Assembly: GCF_014651955.1 (NCBI RefSeq)
Contig: NZ_BMXW01000013.1
Coordinates: forward strand, 484-64,483
DNA from: Shewanella fodinae
Lineage (GTDB): Bacteria > Pseudomonadota > Gammaproteobacteria > Enterobacterales > Shewanellaceae
Length of the DNA: 64,000 nucleotides
Direction: 5' to 3'
The notes under the pieces are model-generated. The model saw only the letters and a list, made by a program, of their open reading frames with translations, searched no databases and was not told where the DNA came from. The position numbers and the translations under genes were made by a program. How positions within the stretch are numbered: the stretch's first letter is position 1; each line of letters opens with the position of its first letter. Positions 35,781-44,938 of this stretch are shown here, piece after piece.

Positions 35781-35811
35781 GCGGGCGTTATGGGGTGACC
35801 CTAACGCCCGC
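35781..35811 (+). repeat. Hairpin between dnaK and dnaJ
   Basis: GCGGGCGTTA / TAACGCCCGC, perfect 10-bp arms with an 11-nt loop, no T run. It probably marks an mRNA processing or stability site, or a weak attenuator that lowers dnaJ relative to dnaK. Confidence 0.7.
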
Positions 35812-35845
35812 TCGTTCTGCTCCAGCCAAGAACGCGTGAGAGATT

Positions 35846-36979
35846 ATGTCAAAGCGAGATTATTACGAAGTATTGGACGTCGCCCGGGATGCCAGCGAAC
35901 GGGACATCAAAAAGGCCTATAAACGCCTAGCGATGAAATATCATCCGGACCGCAATCCCGGCGATAAAGAAGCCGAAGCCAAATTCAAAGAAGTCAAAGA
36001 AGCCTATGAAATTCTGACCGATGCCGACAAACGTGCCGCTTATGACCAGTTCGGTCATGCTGGGGTTGATCCCAGCCGTGGTGCAGGTGGTTTTGGTGGG
36101 GGTAATGGTGCAGATTTCAGCGATATTTTCGGTGATGTCTTCGGGGATATCTTCGGCGGTGGTCGTCGTGGTGGACATAGACAACCCGCCCGTGGTTCCG
36201 ACCTGCGCTATAACCTCGAATTGTCACTGGAAGAAGCGGTTCGCGGTGTAAACCGAGAGTTAAGGATCCCGACCCTAGCGACTTGTGATCTTTGTGGTGG
36301 CTCAGGTGCCAAAAAAGGTACTTCAGCGACCACCTGTGGTACTTGTCATGGCAGTGGTCAGGTGCAGATGCGTCAGGGTTTTTTTGCCGTACAGCAAACC
36401 TGCCCGACATGTCATGGTCGCGGTAAGATTATCAAGGAGCCTTGCAGCAAATGTCATGGCGACGGCCGCATGGAGAAAAGCAAAACCCTGTCGGTCAAAA
36501 TCCCGGCCGGGGTGGATACCGGCGACCGCATCCGTCTGGCGGGCGAGGGCGAAGCCGGCGAATTCGGCGCGCCAGCGGGCGACCTGTATGTACAGGTAAC
36601 GGTGCGCGAGCATCCGATTTTTGTGCGTGATGGCAATAATCTGTACTGTGAAGTGCCGATCTCCTTTGCCAAAGCAGCACTGGGCGGTGAAGTCGAAGTG
36701 CCAACGCTTGAAGGAAAGGTCAGCCTGAAGATCCCGCCAGAAACGCAGACCGGGCGCATGTTCCGTTTGCGTGGTAAAGGCGTGAAGTCCGTGCGTAGCC
36801 ATGCTGTGGGTGATTTGTTATGTAAAGTAGTGATGGAAACTCCAGTAAATCTGTCCGAACGCCAGAAGGAACTGTTGCGTGAGTTTGAAGACACCCTTAG
36901 TGGTGGCGGCAAACACAGTCCTAAGGCCGAAGGCTGGTTTGATGGTGTGAAGAAATTCTTCCAAGACCTTAATAGCTGA
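35846..36979 (+). CDS. dnaJ: Co-chaperone DnaJ (Hsp40)
   Basis: A 377-residue class I J-protein. The J domain (residues 1-70) carries HPDRNPGD. A Gly/Phe-rich linker follows (about 76-115). The zinc domain shows four CxxCxGxG repeats ([32 protein letters not shown]). The C-terminal substrate domains begin near residue 205. It stimulates DnaK ATPase and delivers clients. It is 91 bp after dnaK in the same operon. Confidence 0.99.
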   Translation: MSKRDYYEVLDVARDASERDIKKAYKRLAMKYHPDRNPGDKEAEAKFKEVKEAYEILTDADKRAAYDQFGHAGVDPSRGAGGFGGGNGADFSDIFGDVFGDIFGGGRRGGHRQPARGSDLRYNLELSLEEAVRGVNRELRIPTLATCDLCGGSGAKKGTSATTCGTCHGSGQVQMRQGFFAVQQTCPTCHGRGKIIKEPCSKCHGDGRMEKSKTLSVKIPAGVDTGDRIRLAGEGEAGEFGAPAGDLYVQVTVREHPIFVRDGNNLYCEVPISFAKAALGGEVEVPTLEGKVSLKIPPETQTGRMFRLRGKGVKSVRSHAVGDLLCKVVMETPVNLSERQKELLREFEDTLSGGGKHSPKAEGWFDGVKKFFQDLNS

Positions 36980-36987
36980 TACTTAAA

Positions 36988-37016
36988 GAAAAGCCAGTGC
37001 AATGCACTGGCTTTTG
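36988..37016. terminator. Terminator between dnaJ and the aminotransferase gene
   Basis: AAAGCCAGTGC / GCACTGGCTTT with a 3-nt loop and T run, between convergent stops. Confidence 0.88.
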
Positions 37017-37031
37017 TCTATTGATAACCGC

Positions 37032-38198
37032 TTAAATCCAGCCTTTTTTGCCAAACTCCAGCATCACCTTGGCAACATAAGTCATCTCTTCCGGTGTCCC
37101 TAACGACACCCGGCAATAGTCATCTGCTGGTGGAAATGCTCGGCCTACTAGGATCCCGGCCTGTTTCATATGTTCCTGATATTCTTTCAGAGGAACGTTG
37201 AGCTTGTGGAAAATGAAATTAGTGTTGGAAGGCACATAGGAAATGTTCAGTGCATTCAATGCCTGAAGCAGAATTTTGCGCGAGGTATCGTTACTAGCTC
37301 GGCTGTATTTGATGAAGGCTTCATCTTTCAATGACACCATGGCAGCCTTAATCCCACAGTAATTTAGCAGGTTATCACCGATTTTCGGTTGCAGCTTGGC
37401 AATCAATGCCGGGGTGGCCACCGCATAGCCTACACGCATCCCGGCCATGGCGAATAACTTAGAAAAAGTTTTCAGCAGAATCACATTGTCAGCACCCGCT
37501 TTGAGCAACGGGGCAACCGAGCGAAAGTTCGGATCATCAGCAAATTCGGCATAAGCCTCATCCATCATGAAAAGCGTATTTGCGGGTTTACTGTTGATCC
37601 ACGCTTCCACTTCTGCCGCTTTACAGATGGCTCCTGTCGGGTTATTCGGATTGACCAGATATACCACTGACGGCCCTTTATAGTCAGCCACAGCTTTTTT
37701 CATGGCGGCTAAATCGATATCCCATGTTTTGGTCATTGGCACCCGAGTAATTTTCATGCCATTGCTGCGGGCATAATCTTCAGCGGCGCTGAAGGTCAGT
37801 TCTGGTGCAACTAACTGTACATTGGCTGCGGCCAGTGCTTCTATTACCACGCGGATGCCCTCGGTCGCCCCCAATGTGAGGATTACCGCAGTCTCTGGCA
37901 TGCCATATTGATCTGCCAATTGCTTACGCAGCTCAAACATTTCTTTCATCGGGTAACGATTGGATATGGCTATGGTTTCTTTGGCAACAGCCTGAGCCTT
38001 AGGCGACATCCCCAGCGGATTTTCATTGAAATTGATGCGGATGGGATTATCAGCACTGGGTGGCGTGAATGTTGGGCTAAGTTGCGTTTTTGCCAGTAGC
38101 GGTTGGCTCAGACCACTGACGGCTGCGCCACCCATTAACATACCGGAAAACTTTAGAAATTGCCGTCGCTGCGTGTTAGTTTTGTCGCTGTCTGCCAT
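37032..38198 (-). CDS. Tat-exported PLP-dependent aminotransferase (HisC-like)
   Basis: A 388-residue fold-type I aminotransferase of the histidinol-phosphate aminotransferase group, preceded by a twin-arginine signal (RRQFLKFSG at residues 11-19, then a hydrophobic stretch and an AKT-like cleavage region near 37). PLP-binding residues are intact: Asn186 in NPNNPTG, Asp213 and Tyr216 in DEAY, the Schiff-base Lys247 in KTFSKLF, and Arg255. Tat export of a folded, cofactor-loaded enzyme would explain the signal, placing it in the periplasm. The substrate is unknown; amino acid or peptide-derived amines are possible. It is a single gene with a palindrome upstream (38300-38313). Confidence 0.9.
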   Translation of the reverse strand: MADSDKTNTQRRQFLKFSGMLMGGAAVSGLSQPLLAKTQLSPTFTPPSADNPIRINFNENPLGMSPKAQAVAKETIAISNRYPMKEMFELRKQLADQYGMPETAVILTLGATEGIRVVIEALAAANVQLVAPELTFSAAEDYARSNGMKITRVPMTKTWDIDLAAMKKAVADYKGPSVVYLVNPNNPTGAICKAAEVEAWINSKPANTLFMMDEAYAEFADDPNFRSVAPLLKAGADNVILLKTFSKLFAMAGMRVGYAVATPALIAKLQPKIGDNLLNYCGIKAAMVSLKDEAFIKYSRASNDTSRKILLQALNALNISYVPSNTNFIFHKLNVPLKEYQEHMKQAGILVGRAFPPADDYCRVSLGTPEEMTYVAKVMLEFGKKGWI

Positions 38199-38299
38199 TG
38201 AATTCTCTCCTTGTGGTAGTTGTTATCAGTTGGCATCAGCATTAACCATGCCAGAGATTAACTGATTGAATGTTATAATAATGTATTTTTATGTTGCAT

Positions 38300-38313
38300 T
38301 GTGATGCATCACA
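38300..38313. promoter_or_regulatory. Perfect palindrome upstream of the Tat aminotransferase
   Basis: TGTGATGCATCACA is a perfect 14-bp palindrome about 100 bp before the gene. It uses CRP half-sites (TGTGA/TCACA) but with a 4-bp gap instead of 6, so another regulator is more likely. Confidence 0.45.
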
Positions 38314-38393
38314 GTGGGCCAAATCCTGCACCATAATGCAATAGTTTTCCTTCGCGAGTATGTAAAAGGTTCAATGATTAGCGGCATTTAATA

Positions 38394-38423
38394 AAAAAGC
38401 GAAGCCAAATGGCTTCGCTTTTT
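38394..38423. terminator. Terminator of the TonB receptor gene
   Basis: AAAAAGCGAAGCC / GGCTTCGCTTTTT with a 4-nt loop. It is a bidirectional type, 31 bp beyond the receptor stop on the minus strand. Confidence 0.9.
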
Positions 38424-38454
38424 GACGATCCCTTACTCAACTGGTCAAATGTTT

Positions 38455-40731
38455 TTAGAACGAGTAACTGACACCCAGCATCAGATTGCGTCCCATCAAT
38501 GGTGCGTAATCTTTCAACAGTGAGGTATGCGGCCGCGCTTCCTGATCGGTAAGGTTGGTTCCTTTCAGGTATAACAACATGTCGCCATTATCACTGAACA
38601 AACGATAGGTCACAGAAGCGTTGACGAGGGTGTAGCCTGCAGTTTCTGTTTCATTGTCTGCAACATCATTCTGACGGGAATAAGCAATCATGCCGACATC
38701 CGCATGCCACTGATCCAGATCGAAATTCAAGGTTGAGCCAAATCGTAATGGCGAGATCCTTGGCAGATTGCCACCGTCTACCAATTTACCGCGAGTGTAA
38801 TCGCTAAACAGATCTAGTGACCATAGGTCGTTGAATGGGATCTTAGCTTGTGCTTCCAGTGAGTAAAGTTCGGCATCACCTTGAGCATACTGATAAACCG
38901 GTAGATCGCCTTCTTCATCGCTATTCACCAGATCTGATGCAATGAGGCCGGTATTGGCTTCATAGAAGAAGTTATTTACTCGGTTATAGGCCATGCTTAA
39001 AGAGCCAGTCCAACTGCCATCGAGTTTGCGCAGCGTCAGGTCGAGGTTATTGGCAATCTCCTTATCTGCGTTACCGGCATTAACCACAATCTGGCCGTTT
39101 TCTACCCGGAATTCCGAACCCAATTCAAAGCTCTGGGTCGCATCGTGGGGACCATAGCTATAAAGCTCTTCGGCCGTTGCTGAACGTTCCGCCCGAGTCA
39201 GTGCCACACTCAAGTTATAAGACGGGTCGAAGTCCCATACTACGCCTGCTGATAAAGTACCATTCACATCGCTCAATTTCTGCGGTTGATACGCCTCTTC
39301 CCCAGCCAGCGTATCCAGTGTCATGGCTTCAGGTTTGAGGCGATAACTCTCAATGCGTCCACCCAGTTCAAAGCGGAAATCATTCACTTTGCGTTCCTGC
39401 ATGATAAAAGCGGCGACCGTATCGGTATTGCTATTGGGGGTTAGCTGTTCAGCTCCTTGCACCGAAAAGTCACGGTGGATAAAGTGCAGGCCCATGGCAC
39501 CCTGCCATTCGCCCCAAGGCGTGTTATTGAGCGTCAGCCTGGCTTCTGTCTGTTTGTTATAGAAGAAGGTATCAGCATCGCCATCTTCCTCTTCGGCATG
39601 TTGATAGTCGGTGTATCCGGCATCCAGACGCACTTTAGAGAAACCCGCAAATGGGTTTAATAAACCGCCATGCAACTGCCAGGCTGTTTTCTTGAGATCG
39701 ATAGTGATATCGGGCGCACCTTCTTCACCACGGCCTGGAATGCCATAGTTAGACTCAGTGCGAACACCGGAAACACCGATAAAGCCGTTATCACCGGTAT
39801 AACCCACACCACCGGCATATTCATCCAGTTTTAGTTGGCTGTTATCGACCGTGCCATGGGTCGCCGCATCTTCGGCAATGGCGTTGCCTGGGATGTCATA
39901 AGAATCGGTGCGGCGTCGAGTACCGTCAAGATGCCAGTTAAACTGACCATTACCGCCGTTTAGGTCAGCATTCAGGGTCTTGCCATCGTTAGCAGTATCG
40001 TAACGGGCACCTACTTCGCCGTTAAAACTATCTACCGGCTGTTCGTGCAGGCGCTTATCTACCACGTTGACTACCCCACCAATGGCACCATTACCATAAA
40101 GCAACGTGCCTGGGCCGCGCAGAATTTCAATCTGCTGCGCTGACGCGGCTTCGGCAGTTACTGCGTGGTCAGCTGACACGGTAGAAGCATCACCAACAGA
40201 TAAACCGTTTTCGAGGATTTTTACTCGGGGACCATCCATGCCGCGGATGATGGGACGACTGGCTCCCGCACCAAAGTGGGAGGCCTGAACGCCGGGCAAT
40301 TTATCCAGCGTATCGCCTAACGTTGGCTCAATATTGAGTTTCAATTGATCATCGCTAAGAACTGTCACAGGGGTACTGCTTTCTAGCGCAGAGCGACCTA
40401 AAGGTGAGGCGGTGACCACAATGTTTTCTATCTGGCTCGCGCTTAAGGTGAAATTCTGAGTGATAGTGCCGCTACTGACTTTGAGGTCTTGCTCACTGTG
40501 TTTGAATTTGTCACTACTGATATGCAGATGTAAATGACTGTTGTCTGCCACTTGTAGCCGATATTGCCCTTGGGCATCGGTTGTCACTTGGTTTCCACCA
40601 TCAACACTAACCAGTGCATTGGCCACCGGATTGCCTTGGTTGTCAGTCACTTTACCTTGTAATTGTGCTGCAAATGCAGCAGAAGTCACACCAGCAGACG
40701 CCAGTGCTACAAATAAGACTGCGAGTTTCAT
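38455..40731 (-). CDS. TonB-dependent outer-membrane receptor (ZnuD-like)
   Basis: A 758-residue receptor. Signal peptide (about 1-22, ending AFA-AQ), a carboxypeptidase-regulatory-like beta domain (about 24-100), a plug domain (VTVLSDDQL to IEILRGPGTLLYGNGAIGGVVNVVD), and a 22-strand barrel ending in a C-terminal aromatic (GVSYSF). Barrel segments resemble the zinc receptor ZnuD family (for example the RDFSVQGAEQL region), and an acidic loop (EEEDGDAD) and the metal-rich small protein just upstream fit metal uptake. Substrate is inference; heme or another chelate remains possible. Start taken at 40731 (MKLAVLF); the frame is open 33 codons further up. Confidence 0.9.
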   Translation of the reverse strand: MKLAVLFVALASAGVTSAAFAAQLQGKVTDNQGNPVANALVSVDGGNQVTTDAQGQYRLQVADNSHLHLHISSDKFKHSEQDLKVSSGTITQNFTLSASQIENIVVTASPLGRSALESSTPVTVLSDDQLKLNIEPTLGDTLDKLPGVQASHFGAGASRPIIRGMDGPRVKILENGLSVGDASTVSADHAVTAEAASAQQIEILRGPGTLLYGNGAIGGVVNVVDKRLHEQPVDSFNGEVGARYDTANDGKTLNADLNGGNGQFNWHLDGTRRRTDSYDIPGNAIAEDAATHGTVDNSQLKLDEYAGGVGYTGDNGFIGVSGVRTESNYGIPGRGEEGAPDITIDLKKTAWQLHGGLLNPFAGFSKVRLDAGYTDYQHAEEEDGDADTFFYNKQTEARLTLNNTPWGEWQGAMGLHFIHRDFSVQGAEQLTPNSNTDTVAAFIMQERKVNDFRFELGGRIESYRLKPEAMTLDTLAGEEAYQPQKLSDVNGTLSAGVVWDFDPSYNLSVALTRAERSATAEELYSYGPHDATQSFELGSEFRVENGQIVVNAGNADKEIANNLDLTLRKLDGSWTGSLSMAYNRVNNFFYEANTGLIASDLVNSDEEGDLPVYQYAQGDAELYSLEAQAKIPFNDLWSLDLFSDYTRGKLVDGGNLPRISPLRFGSTLNFDLDQWHADVGMIAYSRQNDVADNETETAGYTLVNASVTYRLFSDNGDMLLYLKGTNLTDQEARPHTSLLKDYAPLMGRNLMLGVSYSF

Positions 40732-40784
40732 TATGCCTGTCCTTTTTGATAAGCAATAAAATAGATAGATTTTTTTACGAATTA

Positions 40785-41081
40785 TCAGGACAGAGATGGA
40801 GGGGCGCGGGCCGAAAGTGTGCGTAACCAAGGTAAGGCAGGCTGGATGTATAACGGCCCGGTTACTTTAATAACCAACGACTGAGTCGCGGCCACTGGCA
40901 GTATTGCTGCCGGTCCACTGCTTGGGTGGTTACTGAAGTTACAGAGTAGACAGTGGGAATGTTCATGAACCAACCCATGTTCCGCCGAATGCACGACCGC
41001 AACCGACTGCAATACAGTCAGCCAAACGCCTAGTAGCAACCATAGCCACTTTTTGTTTTGCGGTAATATTCGACGTAACAT
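40785..41081 (-). CDS. Small His/Cys-rich secreted or membrane protein (DUF2946-like)
   Basis: A 98-residue protein with an N-terminal hydrophobic helix (about residues 12-30) followed by a metal-type cluster: His31, His35, His39, His41, His43, Cys44, Cys47 and His52 within 22 residues. Such short proteins (DUF2946-like) occur next to TonB receptors for copper or zinc. It lies 53 bp upstream of the receptor gene on the same strand, so the two are probably an operon. The role could be periplasmic metal binding or sensing. The family name is tentative; the ribosome site is weak. Confidence 0.7.
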   Translation of the reverse strand: MLRRILPQNKKWLWLLLGVWLTVLQSVAVVHSAEHGLVHEHSHCLLCNFSNHPSSGPAAILPVAATQSLVIKVTGPLYIQPALPWLRTLSARAPPSLS

Positions 41082-41096
41082 CTCGATTCAGGACAA

Positions 41097-41110
41097 TCTG
41101 TTATAACGGC
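41097..41110. promoter_or_regulatory. Possible Zur-type site upstream of the metal operon
   Basis: The sequence around 41100-41107 is GTTATAAC, a perfect 8-bp palindrome 19 bp before the small His-rich gene. Zur sites in gammaproteobacteria contain GTTATA/TATAAC half-sites, but here only the overlapping core is present. Tentative. Confidence 0.2.
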
Positions 41111-41296
41111 AGCACGTTACTTGTTTCACTCGGCGGCGTCCAGTGAAGATTTAGTAACAAAGTATGAGGTTGGGGGGCAGGAGCTTCCTTGATTTTTGAT
41201 TAATTTATTGTTTTTTATTTAAATTATATTTTTAGATGGATGTTACTCATCAAGGTCAATTAGCGCTGTATCTGGTTTGTTAAGATACGAAAATCG

Positions 41297-42007
41297 ATGG
41301 AATTTTGCATGTTTATGTCTCGTTGCACCCTAGTGATTTTGAATAAAATGGGGCAGGCATTATGGCTTTGCCTGCTATGCGGATGCAGCAGTCAGCAGGT
41401 GTTTTTGTCACGTGCTCAGGTCATTCCCGCCAATATCGATGCGCTCCAACAGCAATTACAACAGCAGGGCTATGACGTTACTGTCATCAATGTGGCACCG
41501 CCTTATAAATTAACGCAGCCATTGCTGATTATGAGTCCACTGTTGTTTGATGACGCTTATATCAATGGTATTGTGCGTGCTATACAGCAGCAGGGATACG
41601 CTACGGTTGATGTGATATCGATGCAGACGGCACAACACTTTTATAATGGCTACAATGTGGGGCTGTATCTCCCCCCATCATTTAGTATCAATATGCCCGT
41701 AGTCATGCAGACTGATAATTGTGCTGGTCAATATATGGTGTTGCAAACCGATGCCGATACTCACAATTTCACCCTCGATAGAGGGGATGAATATCCCTTG
41801 CTCAAAGGCAATTACAGTCTAAATGCACAAGGCAACGGCACGCTATCAACCCAGAATACGCAGATGCTTTTTAAACTGGTGCGCGTGCCAGTGTCTACGT
41901 GGGCCGGTGAGCGGCAAGCGGATAAGCTAACCGTTACGGCGCAAACATCTTCGTTGCTGCCGGAACATTGCAGCTTTATCACCATTTACGACGGATCACC
42001 GCCATAA
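41297..42007 (+). CDS. Putative lipoprotein of unknown family
   Basis: A 236-residue frame. After a short basic stretch, MGQALWLCLLCGCSSQ gives a lipobox (LCGC) with lipidation at Cys30, so the protein is probably membrane-anchored. The mature part has a glutamine-rich segment (LQQQLQQQGYDV), a repeated QQQGY motif (about residues 55 and 94), and no domain I can name. The start may be 41297, 41309, 41315 or 41348; no ribosome site decides. An AT-rich block precedes it and a terminator follows. Divergent from the metal operon. Confidence 0.65.
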   Translation: MEFCMFMSRCTLVILNKMGQALWLCLLCGCSSQQVFLSRAQVIPANIDALQQQLQQQGYDVTVINVAPPYKLTQPLLIMSPLLFDDAYINGIVRAIQQQGYATVDVISMQTAQHFYNGYNVGLYLPPSFSINMPVVMQTDNCAGQYMVLQTDADTHNFTLDRGDEYPLLKGNYSLNAQGNGTLSTQNTQMLFKLVRVPVSTWAGERQADKLTVTAQTSSLLPEHCSFITIYDGSPP

Positions 42008-42020
42008 TCAGCTAAAAAAC

Positions 42021-42049
42021 AAAAAGCGAAGCTTTAAGCTTCGCTTTTT
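42021..42049. terminator. Bidirectional terminator between the lipoprotein gene and pepA
   Basis: AAAAAGCGAAGCTT / AAGCTTCGCTTTTT around one central base. It is closely similar to the terminator at 38394-38423. Confidence 0.9.
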
Positions 42050-42066
42050 GACAAGTATCAACTAGA

Positions 42067-43575
42067 TTACTCGCCCTGTTCTACGCCAGAACGGTTGATA
42101 ATAAATTGTGTCAACATTGGCACCGGGCGTCCGGTAGCGCCTTTATTCGCCCCACTGGTCCAGGCGGTGCCCGCGATATCCAGATGAGCCCAGTTATATT
42201 TCTTAGTGAAACGTGACAGAAAACAGGCGGCGGTGATTGAGCCTGCTGGACGACCGCCAATGTTGGCCATATCGGCAAATGGGCTGTCTAGCTGTTCCTG
42301 ATACTCATCCCATAGTGGCAAGCGCCAAGCGCGATCGCCAGCTTGTTCTCCAGCATTCAATATTTCATGGGCCAAAGGATTATGGCTTGAGAACAGTCCT
42401 GAAGCGTGTTTGCCCAGAGCAATCACACAGGCACCGGTCAAAGTCGCGGTATCGATAACCAATTCAGGATCAAAACGTTCCACATAGGTGAGTGCATCAC
42501 ACAATACCAAACGGCCTTCGGCATCGGTATTGAGTACTTCTACCGTTTGACCACTCATGGTTGTGAGAATATCGCCAGGACGATAGGCGTTACCTGATGG
42601 CATATTCTCGCAACCTGCCAGAACACCAATGACATTGATGGGCAGTTGTAGCTCGCAAATAGCCTTCATGGTACCCAAAACCCCAGCAGCGCCTCCCATG
42701 TCGTATTTCATCTCATCCATGGCTTCGCCAGGTTTAAGGGAGATACCACCAGAGTCAAACGTCAGCCCTTTGCCGACCAACACCACTGGCTTGGCCGTAT
42801 TATCCACGGCACCCCGATATTCCATGATGGTCATGATCGATTCATTCGCACTGCCGCGACCTACTGCCAGATAGGCATTCATGCCTAACTGTGCCATCTG
42901 TTCTTCACCAATAGTGGAGACTTTTAGATTGTGATGCACTTCAGCAAGCTGTTTGGCCTGAGAAGCAAGATAGGCGGCGTTGCAGATATTAGGCGGCATG
43001 TTGGCCACATTGCGGCAGAGTTCTATACCAGCAGAAACCCCCAAACCGTGAGTGATCGCCCGTTCCCCCACTGTGAGTTCGCGGCGAGTAGGGACGTTAA
43101 ACACTAACTTACGCAACGGCCGACGGGCTTCGCCTTTGCGGCTCTTCAGTGCGTCAAAACTGTATAGTGCCGCGTTAGTTGTCTCCACTGCCTGACGCAC
43201 TTTCCAGTAGGTGTCGCGTCCTTTGACGTGAAGTTCAGTTAAGAAACATACCGCTTCCATCGAACCAGTTTCGTTGAGAGTATTGATGGTTTTGGCAATA
43301 ATCTGTTTGTATTGGCGTTCATCAAGTTCTCTTTCTTTGCCACAGCCAACCAGCAGTACTCGCTCACTCAGGACGTTGTCAACGTGGTGCAACAGCAGCA
43401 TCTGGCCGGTTTTGCCTTCCAGATCCCCTCGCCGTAACAGATTACTGATATAGCCCCCGCTAATTTTGTCCAGCTGCTCAGCAATACCGGACAAACGGCG
43501 TGGTTCGTAAACGCCAACCACGATACAGGCGGAACGCTGTTTCTCCGGACTGCCGCTCTTTACGCTAAACTCCAT
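42067..43575 (-). CDS. pepA: Leucyl aminopeptidase PepA
   Basis: A 502-residue M17 metallo-aminopeptidase with two zinc or manganese ions, acting on N-terminal residues of peptides; in E. coli it also binds DNA as an accessory factor. The metal and active-site blocks are clear: [25 protein letters not shown] and [10 protein letters not shown]. The C-terminal [11 protein letters not shown] and [10 protein letters not shown] segments match E. coli PepA. It is divergent from lptF, the standard arrangement in this class. Confidence 0.98.
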   Translation of the reverse strand: MEFSVKSGSPEKQRSACIVVGVYEPRRLSGIAEQLDKISGGYISNLLRRGDLEGKTGQMLLLHHVDNVLSERVLLVGCGKERELDERQYKQIIAKTINTLNETGSMEAVCFLTELHVKGRDTYWKVRQAVETTNAALYSFDALKSRKGEARRPLRKLVFNVPTRRELTVGERAITHGLGVSAGIELCRNVANMPPNICNAAYLASQAKQLAEVHHNLKVSTIGEEQMAQLGMNAYLAVGRGSANESIMTIMEYRGAVDNTAKPVVLVGKGLTFDSGGISLKPGEAMDEMKYDMGGAAGVLGTMKAICELQLPINVIGVLAGCENMPSGNAYRPGDILTTMSGQTVEVLNTDAEGRLVLCDALTYVERFDPELVIDTATLTGACVIALGKHASGLFSSHNPLAHEILNAGEQAGDRAWRLPLWDEYQEQLDSPFADMANIGGRPAGSITAACFLSRFTKKYNWAHLDIAGTAWTSGANKGATGRPVPMLTQFIINRSGVEQGE

Positions 43576-43738
43576 GAGCTCTCCTAGATTCTTTTAAAGA
43601 CAAACTTTTTGATTTATTGGATAATGCCAGCTCGTGTCCATCTGTATTTGGGGCGGATTTTATATCCGGCGGCAGACGGCGCTGAACCATCTATCTGTAG
43701 CGATGGGTGACCTTAATCAGTATCGGCATCGCCAGTTT

Positions 43739-43765
43739 GGACAGATAACTGTCAAAAGTGGACAG
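43739..43765. promoter_or_regulatory. Direct repeat in the pepA/lptF divergent region
   Basis: GGACAG at 43739 and 43760, two helical turns (21 bp) apart, the first within GACAG-ATAA-CTGTC. Possible operator between the divergent genes. Confidence 0.3.
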
Positions 43766-43825
43766 TCTACATAAAAGATACTCTGATATCAGCAAAAAGA
43801 TAAGTTTAGATACAGGACCCAGCCT

Positions 43826-44938
43826 GTGATTGTATTCAGATACTTAATCCGTGAAGTGCTCAAAACACAAGTTGCAGTACTGACTGTGCTGCTGGCTATT
43901 TTTGTCAGCCAACAATTTGTCCGCATTCTGGCGGGGGCTTCTGACGGTGAATTTCCCTCTTCGCTAGTAATGACTCTGATAGGGCTTAACCTGCCTGGTC
44001 TGGTTGTATTAATTTTGCCACTGAGTCTGTTCCTCGGAATACTGTTGGCTCATGGGCGCATGTATGCCGAAAACGAAATGGTGGTGCTGCATGGCGTGGG
44101 TATCAGTGAATGGTATGTCACGCGAGTTACCTTGTTGCTGGCAGTGGTGAACTGCCTGTTCACTTTTTGGTTATCCATGTATGGCAAACCCTGGGCCGAA
44201 GAGCAGCAGCGGTTGGTACTGGAAAAAGCCAAGTCAGAAGCCGGATTAGCGGCGCTGGTGCAGGGGCGGTTCCAAACCAGCCCCAACGGGCGAGCGGTTA
44301 TTTTTGTGGAAAAGATCAGCAAAGACAATGAACTGGAGAAGGTCTTTGTGGCGCAAATGCCGGAAGCTGGAAAGGAATCGGGGCAGGCAAACCTAGTAGT
44401 GGCAAAAAGCGGCCGGGTAACAGAAGACGCCAGTGGTGCTGAAAGTTTGAAACTTGATAATGGTGTTCGTTATCAAGGATCCGCGAATCGCAAAGATGTG
44501 CAAGTGATTGAATTTGGTAGCTACCAAACACAGATTAAAGAACAGGAAATCGATGAAACTGACCGGCGCATGTCAGCATTGTCCACTGACGAATTGCTGA
44601 AGCAGGATAACAGCACTGCGGTTGCTGAGTTGCAGTGGCGTCTGGCGATTCCTATTGCCATTCCGTTGATGACGCTGATTGCAGTGCCACTAGCGCGAGT
44701 CAACGTGCGCCAGGGAAAATTTGGGAAATTATTCCCAGCGGTGCTGCTTTATCTGGGTTATTTCGGCTTGCTGGTCGCCGGGCGCAAGGCGCTGCAAGAT
44801 AATGTCATTCCGCTGTCATTGGGGATGTGGTGGATCCACGGTTCAGCACTATTGTTGGGCATTTTGTTGTTGAGCAAGGAGCGTCCCTTGGGAACGCGTA
44901 TTGCCGGACTATTTCGACGGCGGAGGGCGGTCGTATGA
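43826..44938 (+). CDS. lptF: LPS export permease LptF
   Basis: A 370-residue inner-membrane component of the LptB2FG ABC transporter that extracts lipopolysaccharide and feeds the LptC-A-D bridge. Six membrane helices are arranged as three N-terminal and three C-terminal around a periplasmic beta-jellyroll (about residues 130-250). It begins IVFRYLIREVLKTQ as in E. coli LptF. The start is GTG after AGGACC. It overlaps lptG by 4 bp. lptG completes the transmembrane pair. Confidence 0.97.
   Translation: MIVFRYLIREVLKTQVAVLTVLLAIFVSQQFVRILAGASDGEFPSSLVMTLIGLNLPGLVVLILPLSLFLGILLAHGRMYAENEMVVLHGVGISEWYVTRVTLLLAVVNCLFTFWLSMYGKPWAEEQQRLVLEKAKSEAGLAALVQGRFQTSPNGRAVIFVEKISKDNELEKVFVAQMPEAGKESGQANLVVAKSGRVTEDASGAESLKLDNGVRYQGSANRKDVQVIEFGSYQTQIKEQEIDETDRRMSALSTDELLKQDNSTAVAELQWRLAIPIAIPLMTLIAVPLARVNVRQGKFGKLFPAVLLYLGYFGLLVAGRKALQDNVIPLSLGMWWIHGSALLLGILLLSKERPLGTRIAGLFRRRRAVV

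Noticed and set aside
38300-38313. CRP site
   Set aside because: TGTGA and TCACA are separated by 4 bp, not the 6 required for CRP.
41097-41110. A confident Zur box
   Set aside because: Only the 8-bp GTTATAAC core is present, not the full 20-plus-bp Zur palindrome; left as a low-confidence feature.
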